From NCBI GenBank assembly GCA_964346245.1, contig CAYFUF010000029.1, forward strand, positions 1 to 16,541: a DNA stretch of 16,541 nucleotides, in the 5' to 3' direction. The position numbers were made by a program, and so were the translations under genes. This DNA is from CAYFUF01 sp964346245 (GTDB taxonomy: Bacteria > Bacillota > Clostridia > Tissierellales > Peptoniphilaceae). Below the pieces are notes generated by a model. It was not told where the DNA came from, ran no database searches, and saw only the letters and a list, made by a program, of their open reading frames with translations. Positions 1 through 6,146 of the stretch are shown one piece after another. How positions within the stretch are numbered: position 1 is the first letter of the stretch; every line of letters starts with the position of its first letter.

Positions 1-28
1 AATCACATCTCCATAAGTCTTTGTTCAT
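1..28 (-). CDS. Start of the next gene of the GntR operon (partial, runs off the left edge)
   Basis: Four bases after the gntR stop codon an ATG opens a reading frame of nine codons (MNKDLWRCD) up to the window edge. In YtrA-type GntR operons the regulator is usually followed by genes of an ABC transporter, so an ATPase is expected here. The few residues visible do not prove it. No strong ribosome site is seen, and coupling to the gntR stop could explain initiation. Confidence 0.35.
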
Positions 29-31
29 TGC

Positions 32-412
32 TCAGTTCGTAAAATCTTCATTGTCTTCCTCCTGCAGCCACTTAATGATAGTATCGAGCGTGATATCCAA
101 CCTCTTTGCTTCCTTTACTATGGGATCAATATAGGCATTACGAAAATCGCCTTTTCTTTTAGTATGAATCATTTCTACCGCCCCTTCTTTGACAAACACT
201 CCTATACCTCGTTTCTTATAAAGTACACCTTGATCGACTAGACCATTAATTCCTTTAAGTGCGGTAGCCGGGTTAATCTTTAATTCCATGGATAACTCCG
301 TTGTCGATGGGATTTGAGATTCTTCCGGAAAAGCCCCCTGCAATATGGCGGTTTCCAAACCTTCTTGCACCTGTAGGAATATAGGCCGATCATCATATTG
401 ATTGATTCGCAT
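32..412 (-). CDS. GntR family transcriptional regulator, YtrA subfamily
   Basis: A 126-residue DNA-binding repressor. Residues about 8-75 form the GntR winged helix-turn-helix: PIFLQVQEGLE near the start, IPSTTELSMELKINPATA as the recognition region, and the wing KKRGIGVFV. The tail of about 50 residues is short and helical, which fits the YtrA subfamily rather than the FadR, HutC or MocR types with large effector domains. The start has a GAGAGGTGG ribosome site. The gene is first in a leftward transcript that leaves the window; known YtrA operons continue with ABC transporter genes and often respond to cell-envelope stress or antibiotics. The inverted repeat over its own start site suggests autorepression. 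The inducing signal and the target transporter are not visible. Confidence 0.9.
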   Translation of the reverse strand: MRINQYDDRPIFLQVQEGLETAILQGAFPEESQIPSTTELSMELKINPATALKGINGLVDQGVLYKKRGIGVFVKEGAVEMIHTKRKGDFRNAYIDPIVKEAKRLDITLDTIIKWLQEEDNEDFTN

Positions 413-439
413 CTTCCACCTCTCAGCCTATTTATTTAA

Positions 440-475
440 CTACTTAATTACTTGAGTAACTAACCATCTAAGTAG
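440..475. promoter_or_regulatory. Inverted repeats, candidate GntR operator
   Basis: Seven-base arms CTACTTA (440-446) and TAAGTAG (469-475) enclose a second pair, TTACT and AGTAA (448-452 and 455-459). They lie directly downstream of the -10 box of the leftward gntR promoter, where a bound repressor would block transcription. Assignment to GntR is inference from position and symmetry. Confidence 0.5.
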
Positions 476-504
476 AGTAGACAGACGACTATATAACCTG
501 TCAA
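476..504 (-). promoter_or_regulatory. Sigma-A type promoter of gntR
   Basis: On the minus strand TTGACA (504-499), a 17-base spacer and TCTACT (481-476). The -35 box is a perfect consensus. It points into the GntR gene, and its start region overlaps the inverted repeats at 440-475. Confidence 0.65.
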
Positions 505-524
505 GCTTTTTTTGCAAAAAAGCT
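504..524. repeat. A/T-rich hairpin
   Basis: AGCTTTTTT (504-512) pairs with AAAAAAGCT (516-524) around a three-base loop. It overlaps the -35 box of the gntR promoter. It could be a weak terminator or an upstream A/T element; no gene ends here. The rest of 525-594 shows nothing recognisable. Confidence 0.3.
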
Positions 525-595
525 GTTTTGCCACAAACTACTATCCACTAGCATTCTGTCTAAACTCCTATAGCAGCCACGTGAAAAAAATAAAT

Positions 596-624
596 TTGCA
601 TTTTTATTTCTCATGGCCTATAAT
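596..624 (+). promoter_or_regulatory. Promoter of tRNA-Pro
   Basis: TTGCAT (596-601), a 17-base spacer and a perfect TATAAT (619-624), ending 12 bases before the tRNA. Confidence 0.7.
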
Positions 625-636
625 ATAAATCTGTTA

Positions 637-710
637 CGGGGTGTGGCGCAGTTTGGTAGCGCACGTGGTTTGGGACCATGGGGCCGGAGGTTCGAATCCT
701 TTCACCCCGA
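637..710 (+). tRNA. tRNA-Pro (anticodon TGG)
   Basis: The acceptor arms CGGGGTG (637-643) and CACCCCG (703-709) pair perfectly, with discriminator A at 710. The anticodon stem CGTGG/CCATG holds the loop TTTGGGA with TGG at 671-673, reading proline CCN codons. The T arm contains GGTTCGAATCC. No 3' CCA is encoded, so it must be added by the CCA-adding enzyme. It is a single tRNA with its own promoter and terminator. Confidence 0.95.
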
Positions 711-719
711 TTGTAACGA

Positions 720-751
720 GGGAATGGTTAATTTCAACCATTCCCTTTTTT
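720..751 (+). terminator. Rho-independent terminator of tRNA-Pro
   Basis: GGGAATGGTT (720-729) pairs with AACCATTCCC (736-745) over a six-base loop, followed by six T. Confidence 0.9.
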
Positions 752-760
752 GTTGCACAT

Positions 761-799
761 ATTGGGGTAATACTTGTAGACATCAATTGAGGTAATATT
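761..799 (+). repeat. Imperfect direct repeat upstream of the DUF697-like gene
   Basis: ATTGGGGTAATACT (761-774) and ATTGAGGTAATATT (786-799) match at 12 of 14 positions with a 25-base period. They lie between the tRNA terminator and the next ribosome site, where a promoter or operator is expected. No regulator is known for them. Confidence 0.35.
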
Positions 800-837
800 C
801 CTCAGACTCCGAACCCTGCTTTCAGGAAGGAGTGCTT

Positions 838-1524
838 ATGAACCCAAAGAAAACGATCAAGCGATTAGGCTTAGCCCTATTAGTGTTTTTCTCTATACTC
901 TTAACCGTATTTGTCATTAATCAGTTTGTTAGCTTCTATAATCTCTTAAGGGCAATACACCCTACCCTTGCCAAGCTTATCCTAGGCATACTGCTTTTGT
1001 TCCTTACTTACTTTATTTTCAGGTTAATCCTCAGCCTACTTAGCAGACCTAAAGCGCTAACCTTAAGGGAGAATCCCACCGAGGATGAATACCGACAATA
1101 CTTGTTAGCAATGACTACTATTTTGGCCAAAAATCACCATGTTCATCCAGAAATCAAGGCCCTTAAGCAACAGAATCAATTGCAATTTATTGCCGCTCTC
1201 CTAGGCGAAAGCCTAACTTCAGCAGCCCCTGGTCTTGCCCCTCTAGCGAATCTGGTGACTTCTTCCATCATGGAAGGTGCCCTCAATGCTTTCTTTATCC
1301 TGCGCATAGGATCGATTGCCCAGAGCTACTTAGGTATGGAGACGCCTGAAACCAAAGTACAAATCCGCAAGCGAGCCTCACGCTTGGCAATTGCAAATCT
1401 TGGGGGCATCATCGCAGATAATGGAAAGTTAGTCGTGAAGGCCGTGACTAGGGCGGTCAGAAAAGCCGGTTCACGGACGGCGAGAAAGTGGTTTGGTTTT
1501 GGACAAACAGACACTGTCGAATAG
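838..1524 (+). CDS. DUF697 / YcjF-like membrane protein
   Basis: A 228-residue protein of unknown function. Two hydrophobic segments near residues 9-33 and 41-63 anchor it in the membrane. A soluble helical region follows, then a stretch rich in small residues (residues about 131-165, ending MEGALNAFFILRIGSIAQSYLG) that resembles the DUF697/UPF0283 region of YcjF-type proteins, and a strongly basic tail. ATG at 838 is chosen because AGGAAGGAG (824-832) sits five bases before it; a possible GTG at 832 lies inside that site. The gene stands alone after tRNA-Pro, reading rightward against most genes here. The family call rests on pattern only. The 3' end runs directly into the decayed bacteriocin region, and no terminator is seen. 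Confidence 0.6.
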   Translation: MNPKKTIKRLGLALLVFFSILLTVFVINQFVSFYNLLRAIHPTLAKLILGILLLFLTYFIFRLILSLLSRPKALTLRENPTEDEYRQYLLAMTTILAKNHHVHPEIKALKQQNQLQFIAALLGESLTSAAPGLAPLANLVTSSIMEGALNAFFILRIGSIAQSYLGMETPETKVQIRKRASRLAIANLGGIIADNGKLVVKAVTRAVRKAGSRTARKWFGFGQTDTVE

Positions 1525-1529
1525 AAATT

Positions 1530-1962
1530 GAGTTTATAGTTGTTTTGAACAATTTAGTTATGTTTCCTTGCTTTATTACTTATACTTGTTCTAATAATGT
1601 TAGAAAACGTTTTCAGTTTGGCGTGGGTACGAAGACTCCTATTATAGACCATGACCTAAATACACATGGACATATGGTCATCTCAGTTTTTATCGAGGAA
1701 TAACAATTGGAGTTGTAGTTATTATTTTTTAGGTGCATTTGGATTTACTGGAATTGCAACAGGTATAGTTGGTACTGTAGCTTCACAAGTAATATCTGAA
1801 GGCTTAGCAGACGTGTGGTACTCTCGAGGTGTTCGCTATAGATGGGATTATGAAAACGAAAGGTATTTGACTGGAACCTTAGTTAAATACTATCGTAACA
1901 GCAATCGATCTAATCTAATCGATAGCTCCTATACTGAAAGAAAACAAAATTATTATACATGA
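1530..1962 (+). pseudogene. Broken bacteriocin-like small secreted protein (two single-T frameshifts)
   Basis: Three successive frames join into one protein-like sequence. Frame one gives a segment ending HDLNTHGHMVISVF up to about 1690. After restoring one T in the T-run 1687-1691 it continues as YRGITIGVVVIIF. After restoring one T in the run 1725-1730 it continues as LGAFGFTGIATGIVGTVASQ and a Tyr/Arg-rich tail ending at the TGA 1960-1962. The joined product has a polar head, a Gly/Ala-rich hydrophobic middle of about 35 residues and a polar Tyr-rich tail. This resembles geobacillin-26-like or other large unmodified bacteriocins, an inference from memory of the family. No start codon with a ribosome site and no clear signal peptide are seen, so the 5' end may also be lost. 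The following small membrane gene and ABC pieces support a bacteriocin locus. Confidence 0.5.
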
Positions 1963-1978
1963 GGGGTGCGTGATTAAT

Positions 1979-2350
1979 ATGGATAAGAAAAAAATACTAT
2001 TAGCTTACTTTCTTATGGGAATTGTATTTCTTATTTCCTTGATAGCTGTGTTGTACTATAAGAACAGTTTTTTCATTCTGATCGCTGTGCCGCCGCTTAT
2101 TATTGTCATGCTAATGGAGAGTAAGATTAAGAATAAGTATGGTCTAGCTAGTACAATGAAGACCAACTGGGAAGGACGAACTCGGCAACTTTTTCGGCGA
2201 CAGCCCTTTCGTCGAAGTCGTGGCCAGCGCATATTTCACGAGTCCTCTTCTCAGGGTTTTCTCAATGACTATACGACCTGCAATCATGCTCTCTGTGCTA
2301 ATTATTTCATTTTATATCCACGTATATCTTCAAAACAGATCAACAGTTAA
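1979..2350 (+). pseudogene. Small two-helix membrane protein, frame runs out of the family sequence near residue 60
   Basis: The ATG at 1979 follows GAGGGGTG (1961-1968), and a GTG at 1970 is the alternative. Residues about 5-26 and 30-45 are hydrophobic segments, followed by ESKIKNKYGLAST. After about codon 60 the composition changes to an Arg/Ser/Cys-rich, unlikely sequence. There the neighbouring frame (open from 2160) takes over with convincing membrane-protein sequence. The natural product was therefore probably a protein of about 60 residues, or the head of a permease joined by a frameshift near 2155-2165. Small two-helix proteins next to bacteriocin genes are often immunity or accessory proteins; that role is inference. 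Confidence 0.4.
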
Positions 2351-2505
2351 GATAAAACTCCTCCATGGCTTCACTACCAGAAGGATAGCGTTCGAACTGT
2401 TTTTCAGGCTCATTACTTCTAGCATCATTATTACTACTATTGCTTTTATGGTAGGCTTACATATGAGAATGGATATGCCTTTGATGCCAAGTAAGCAAGC
2501 TGCAA
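2160..2505 (+). pseudogene. Remnant of an ABC permease (FtsX / DUF1430-like), C-terminal part
   Basis: The frame opens after a TGA at 2157-2159. It has no good start, only a GTG at 2220 without a ribosome site. It reads NFFGDSPFVEVVASAYFTSP, then a membrane segment IMLSVLIISFYIHVYLQ, then a short basic stretch VKIKLLHGFTTRRIAFELF, and a second membrane segment SSIIITTIAFMVGL. A hydrophobic helix followed by K-rich KLLxG and another helix is typical of the bacteriocin-associated permeases that accompany LolD-like ATPases. The head of the gene is missing. The tail is replaced near 2506 by the ATPase fragment in another frame, which suggests an internal deletion. Confidence 0.45.
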
Positions 2506-2512
2506 TGTATAC

Positions 2513-2713
2513 GATAAACCTTGTAACCTTATCTTTGCTGATGAACCCACGGGCAATCTTGATGATAAGAATAGCAAAGCTATGATGGACCTCTTTCAAG
2601 AGCTTCGAAACACAGGAAAGGGAATTGTATTGGTCACTCATGATTACAATCTACTTTCTCATTTCGATAAGCATTATTTATTGGAAAAAGAGGGTTTAAA
2701 ACTAGTTGATTAA
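2513..2713 (+). pseudogene. C-terminal remnant of a LolD/MacB-type ABC ATPase
   Basis: In the frame ending at TAA 2711-2713 the translation contains KPCNLIFADEPTGNLD, the Walker B and D-loop region of LolD/MacB/bacteriocin-exporter ATPases. It is followed by a helix MMDLFQELRNTGKGIVLVTHD with the H-loop histidine and a short tail ending GLKLVD. The Walker A and signature (LSGG) parts, about two thirds of a normal 220-residue ATPase, are absent. The frame is closed by a stop at 2492-2494, so the gene was cut just before Walker B. With the permease remnant upstream it marks the end of a collapsed export operon. Confidence 0.8.
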
Positions 2714-2732
2714 TTTACAGTACGAATAACAA

Positions 2733-2775
2733 AAAGCCCCAAACGCTGGATTCTCACTCCAAGGTTTGGGGCTTT
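2733..2775. terminator. Terminator shared by converging genes
   Basis: AAAGCCCCAAAC (2733-2744) pairs with GTTTGGGGCTTT (2764-2775). On the minus strand the stem is followed by five T, so it ends the leftward metK-arcA-arcB-mbl transcript. On the plus strand the tail is shorter but can still stop the remnant ABC transcript. Confidence 0.85.
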
Positions 2776-2792
2776 ACTTATGCCTAAGATGT

Positions 2793-3851
2793 CTATCTTT
2801 TTCTCAACATCTCTCTATTCATAATTTGCTTACGGGTGTTCTCCGCTAAGATTTCATCGCCTGGATTAAGTTTTCTAATCCAAGATAAAGCCCTGCCTGT
2901 ACCACGGACAACAGAAGTTATAGGATTTTCAACATATTTGACTTCAAGGCCTACCCTTTCCTGGATGCGGTCATCAAGTCCTTTGATCAGTGAACCACCT
3001 CCGGTGAGGAGAATTCCTCGGTCAAAGAGGTCTGAAGCAAGTTCTGGGGGCGTCTCGCCCAGAACTTGGTGAATGGTGTCAATTATCTGCTCGATAGCTG
3101 GGCTCAACGCCTCATTAATATCTGTCGAGCTGACATAGATGTGAACAGGGAGTCCATCCGTCAAAGAGCGGCCCTTGACCTCTATGGTTTCCTCCATGCC
3201 TGTAGCATTAGACGATCCAATACGTATTTTGATAGCTTCTGCGGTCCTCTCTCCAATGACAATATTGAATTTATTGCGGATATAATTAGAAATTGCCTTA
3301 TCAAATTCATCTCCGGCCACCTGAATGGATTTAGAAATAACGATGCCGCCCAAAGAGATTAAGGCAACGTCGGTTGTTCCTCCACCGATATCGACAATCA
3401 TGCTGCCGCCTGGATCAGCTATGTCTACTCCGGAACCAATTGCTGCAGCGAGAGGCTCCTCAATGAGATAGGTATTATGGGTACCGGCAGCCGCAGAAGC
3501 TTGAACTACTGCGCGCTTTTGCACCTGGGTCGCTTGAGAGGGGATGCAGATAATGACATCCGCCCCTAAGAGAGACCGGCCACCAGCCTTGCGGATAAAA
3601 TACTTGAGCATCCGTTCCGTCGAACGGTAATCTGCGATGACACCGTCCCGCATAGGCCGCAAGGCAACTATGTTGCCTGGTGTCCTACCTAGCATGTCCT
3701 TTGCCTCTTGTCCTACTGCTACGATATTATCGGTATACGTATCGATGGCAACGACAGAAGGCTCGTTAAGGATTACTCCCTTTGAGCGAGAAAAGACGAG
3801 GACAGAGGTTGTCCCTAAATCAATTGCCATGTTTTTGCGAAAATAAGCCAT
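2793..3851 (-). CDS. mbl: MreB/Mbl family cell-shape protein
   Basis: A 352-residue actin-like ATPase that forms membrane-bound filaments guiding lateral cell-wall synthesis. The phosphate-1 motif DLGTTS is at residues 11-16, the catalytic region EEP at 131-133, phosphate-2 DIGGGTTDVA at 154-163, and the adenosine motif LLTGGGSLIKGLD at 281-293. Length fits MreB, Mbl and MreBH; the exact paralogue cannot be fixed here. The N terminus (MAYFRKNMAIDLG) is a little longer than usual. It begins seven bases after the arcB stop, with an AGGGAAG ribosome site overlapping that junction, so it is the last gene of the metK-arcA-arcB transcript. It is not beside mreC/mreD, spoIID or murA as in many Bacillota. 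The shared terminator follows its stop. Confidence 0.93.
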   Translation of the reverse strand: MAYFRKNMAIDLGTTSVLVFSRSKGVILNEPSVVAIDTYTDNIVAVGQEAKDMLGRTPGNIVALRPMRDGVIADYRSTERMLKYFIRKAGGRSLLGADVIICIPSQATQVQKRAVVQASAAAGTHNTYLIEEPLAAAIGSGVDIADPGGSMIVDIGGGTTDVALISLGGIVISKSIQVAGDEFDKAISNYIRNKFNIVIGERTAEAIKIRIGSSNATGMEETIEVKGRSLTDGLPVHIYVSSTDINEALSPAIEQIIDTIHQVLGETPPELASDLFDRGILLTGGGSLIKGLDDRIQERVGLEVKYVENPITSVVRGTGRALSWIRKLNPGDEILAENTRKQIMNREMLRKR

Positions 3852-3858
3852 ATCTTCC

Positions 3859-4845
3859 CTACTTTAAGGTTGCGGCCATAATTGCCTTGATAGAGTGCAT
3901 GCGGTTTTCCGCCTGATCAAAGACGATAGAACGGTCGCTACGAAATACTTCATCGGTTACTTCTAGTTCTTGTAGACCAAAGCTATCAAAGATGTCCTTT
4001 CCCACTGCCGTTTTAATATCGTGGAAGCTTGGTAAGCAGTGCATGAATACCGCCTCTTCTTTCGCTTGTTCGAAGAGCTTCTCATTAACTTGATATGGCG
4101 TCAAAAGGTCAATGCGCTCTTCCCAAACATTCTTATCTTCGCCCATGGAAACCCAAACATCGGTGTAAACTACATCTACTCCCTTAAGTCCCTCTTCTTG
4201 GTCCTCTGTGAGCACAATAGTCGATCCTGTCTCATCAGCAATATCCTGGCAGGTTTTGACCAGGTCTTCTTGAGGCCAAAGGGATTTAGGACCGCAAGCA
4301 ACATAATCTAGACCCAACTTAGCACACACTACCATGAGGGAATTGGAGACATTGTTGTGGCAGTCCCCTAAATAGGCTAATCGTCTTCCCTTCAAGTCGC
4401 CAAAATGCTCCTTAATGGTCATCATATCGGCAATCATTTGGGTAGGATGAAATTCCGTTGTTAAACCATTCCAAACAGGCACGTCTGCATGGGTAGCTAG
4501 TTCTTCGACCACATTCTGGCCAAAGCCCCGATACTCAATGCCATCGTAATAGCGACCTAAAACTTTAGCTGTATCTTCGATGCTCTCCTTGTGCCCCATT
4601 TGGCTGGCTTGAGGGTCAAGATAAGTCACACCCATCCCCAAATCGTAAGCAGCTACCTCAAAGGAACACCGCGTTCTCGTCGATGTCTTCTCAAAGAGAA
4701 GAACAATGTTTTTCCCCTTGCAGTCTTCGTGAGCTTGCCCTTTTGCTTTCTTGTCCTTATAGGCTAAGCTCAAATCAATCAAATATTCAATCTCCTCGCT
4801 AGAGAAGTCTAATAGCTTTAAAAAATCTCGTCCCTTCAAATCCAT
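3859..4845 (-). CDS. arcB: Ornithine carbamoyltransferase, probably catabolic
   Basis: A 328-residue cytoplasmic enzyme that interconverts citrulline plus phosphate with ornithine plus carbamoyl phosphate. The carbamoyl-phosphate motif STRTR is at 55-59, with QMGHKES from 82, HPTQ at 133-136, the ornithine-binding loop D229...SMG 233-235, and the catalytic HCLP at 269-272. All key residues are present and the length is normal. Sequence alone does not separate anabolic ArgF from catabolic ArcB. The arginine deiminase gene 71 bases upstream makes the catabolic role likely: citrulline to carbamoyl phosphate, then ATP through a carbamate kinase. No arcC kinase or arcD antiporter gene lies in this window. 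A TATAGT box in the gap before it could give extra transcription. Confidence 0.93.
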   Translation of the reverse strand: MDLKGRDFLKLLDFSSEEIEYLIDLSLAYKDKKAKGQAHEDCKGKNIVLLFEKTSTRTRCSFEVAAYDLGMGVTYLDPQASQMGHKESIEDTAKVLGRYYDGIEYRGFGQNVVEELATHADVPVWNGLTTEFHPTQMIADMMTIKEHFGDLKGRRLAYLGDCHNNVSNSLMVVCAKLGLDYVACGPKSLWPQEDLVKTCQDIADETGSTIVLTEDQEEGLKGVDVVYTDVWVSMGEDKNVWEERIDLLTPYQVNEKLFEQAKEEAVFMHCLPSFHDIKTAVGKDIFDSFGLQELEVTDEVFRSDRSIVFDQAENRMHSIKAIMAATLK

Positions 4846-4886
4846 AATTATCCTTACTCCCTTTCCACATTTTCCTTCTTTTACTA

Positions 4887-4892
4887 TACATG
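4887..4892 (-). promoter_or_regulatory. Possible internal -10 box before arcB
   Basis: On the minus strand the arcA-arcB gap contains TATAGT about 40 bases before the arcB start. The -35 candidates TTTCAA or TTCAAT at 18 or 17 bases are poor, so the promoter is uncertain. Near the start, AAGGA lies six bases before the arcB ATG. Confidence 0.3.
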
Positions 4893-4916
4893 CTAGAGGA
4901 AAAAAATTGAAATCTT

Positions 4917-6146
4917 TTACTCAAAACGTCTGATCAAAGGCATAGACATGCAGCGTGGACCGCCCCGTCCACGGGACAGCTCATAGGAGGGAAGTTCGTG
5001 CACATGAAAACCGGCCTCTCTCAACATATCGTTCGAAAGGTTGTTGCGGTTATAAGTCAAGATGACCCCTGGACTGATTGCTAGGGTATTCGATCCATCA
5101 TTCCATTGTTCCCTCTCTGCTGCAATGAGATTTCCCCTTGCGCAGGGATAGAGGCTAACGGAATCTAGGTCTAGGGCAAACTTGAGCATATCTTCCAAGG
5201 AAGCAAAGTGTTCCTCAAAAACTACCTGTCCCTTCTTTTCCGAAAGTATGAAGAAACGGATATTAGTCAACATGCCGGGGTGGTAGGTGAAAGCATTGTG
5301 GTCAATCTGTGTAAAAACCGTATCTAGATGCATATAGGCCCTGCTATTTGGAATCTGGATTGCCAACACCTGCTTTACGCTGCTAGGTTTGTCGATGAGC
5401 AAGGTCTTAGCCAAGGTCTCGATTGCCTCAGGCGATGTCCGCTGAGAGATTCCAATGGCAACCACCTCTGGGCTAAGGCTTAAAATATCGCCACCCTCAA
5501 TGGAGAAATCATTATTGCGGCGGTAGTACTTATCGATTTTTCCTGCAAAGCGGGGATGATGGTCGATAATGTAGTCGGTGTATATGGTCTCCCTATTTCT
5601 TGTCTCCGAGAACATGCGAGACACGATGACACCATGACCTATGCTTGCCATATTATCTCTCGTAAAATAGAGGTTAGGCATTGGTTTTAGGAGGAAGATA
5701 GAATAGCTGCCTACTGCATCTGACAGAGACCTGTAAACCCCTTCCTCCCTGTCGACCTCTTTAGCGGTTACACCGGCCATGGTCTTTTCCATAATCGTTC
5801 TGACATCTTCTAAAGAGAGAAAGAAGTCTAATAGTCTTTCCTGATAGTAAGGAAGGTGGACTCCCCCTTCTCGGATGAACTGTTTCAAGAAGCGTTTAAG
5901 CAGTTCTGGATTCTGCTCAAAAGTTCCCACCAAAAGATCGGTTAGGTAAGTGACTTGAACTCCCTCCGCTCTCATGATAGACGTGAAGGCATCATGCTCC
6001 AGTTGAGCCTGTTCCAAATAAGGGATGTCGTCGAAAAGTAGCTCCTCCAGCATGGAGGGCATCAGATTTAAAAGCTCACTTCCTGGTCGATGAACTAGGA
6101 CTTCCTTTAACGGGGCAATCTCACTGCTGACGTTGATAGGCTTCAT
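4917..6146 (-). CDS. arcA: Arginine deiminase
   Basis: A 409-residue enzyme that hydrolyses arginine to citrulline and ammonia, the first step of the arginine deiminase route to ATP and acid resistance. Family landmarks are all present: LKEVLVHRPG at 13-22, FTRDN at 161-165, EGGD at 217-220, HLDTVF at 273-278 with the catalytic His, and GRGGPRCMSMPL at 393-404 with the nucleophile Cys399. The start at 6146 matches the usual family N terminus (KPINVSSEIAPL). It lies inside the end of metK, giving a 26-bp overlap in another frame. Translation is therefore probably coupled to SAM synthetase, and transcription depends on the metK promoter and its SAM riboswitch. This is an unusual partner, since arc genes normally have ArgR/ArcR or Crp/Fnr-type control. 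Confidence 0.97.
   Translation of the reverse strand: MKPINVSSEIAPLKEVLVHRPGSELLNLMPSMLEELLFDDIPYLEQAQLEHDAFTSIMRAEGVQVTYLTDLLVGTFEQNPELLKRFLKQFIREGGVHLPYYQERLLDFFLSLEDVRTIMEKTMAGVTAKEVDREEGVYRSLSDAVGSYSIFLLKPMPNLYFTRDNMASIGHGVIVSRMFSETRNRETIYTDYIIDHHPRFAGKIDKYYRRNNDFSIEGGDILSLSPEVVAIGISQRTSPEAIETLAKTLLIDKPSSVKQVLAIQIPNSRAYMHLDTVFTQIDHNAFTYHPGMLTNIRFFILSEKKGQVVFEEHFASLEDMLKFALDLDSVSLYPCARGNLIAAEREQWNDGSNTLAISPGVILTYNRNNLSNDMLREAGFHVHELPSYELSRGRGGPRCMSMPLIRRFE

Noticed and set aside
613..795. Rightward frame of 60 codons over tRNA-Pro
   Set aside because: It is a translation of the tRNA and its terminator.
832..837. GTG start at 832 for the DUF697-like gene
   Set aside because: It lies within the AGGAAGGAG site that is correctly spaced for the ATG at 838.
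2330..2641. Leftward frame of 103 codons antisense to the ABC remnants
   Set aside because: The opposite strand shows clear Walker B and H-loop sequence, so this is a shadow.
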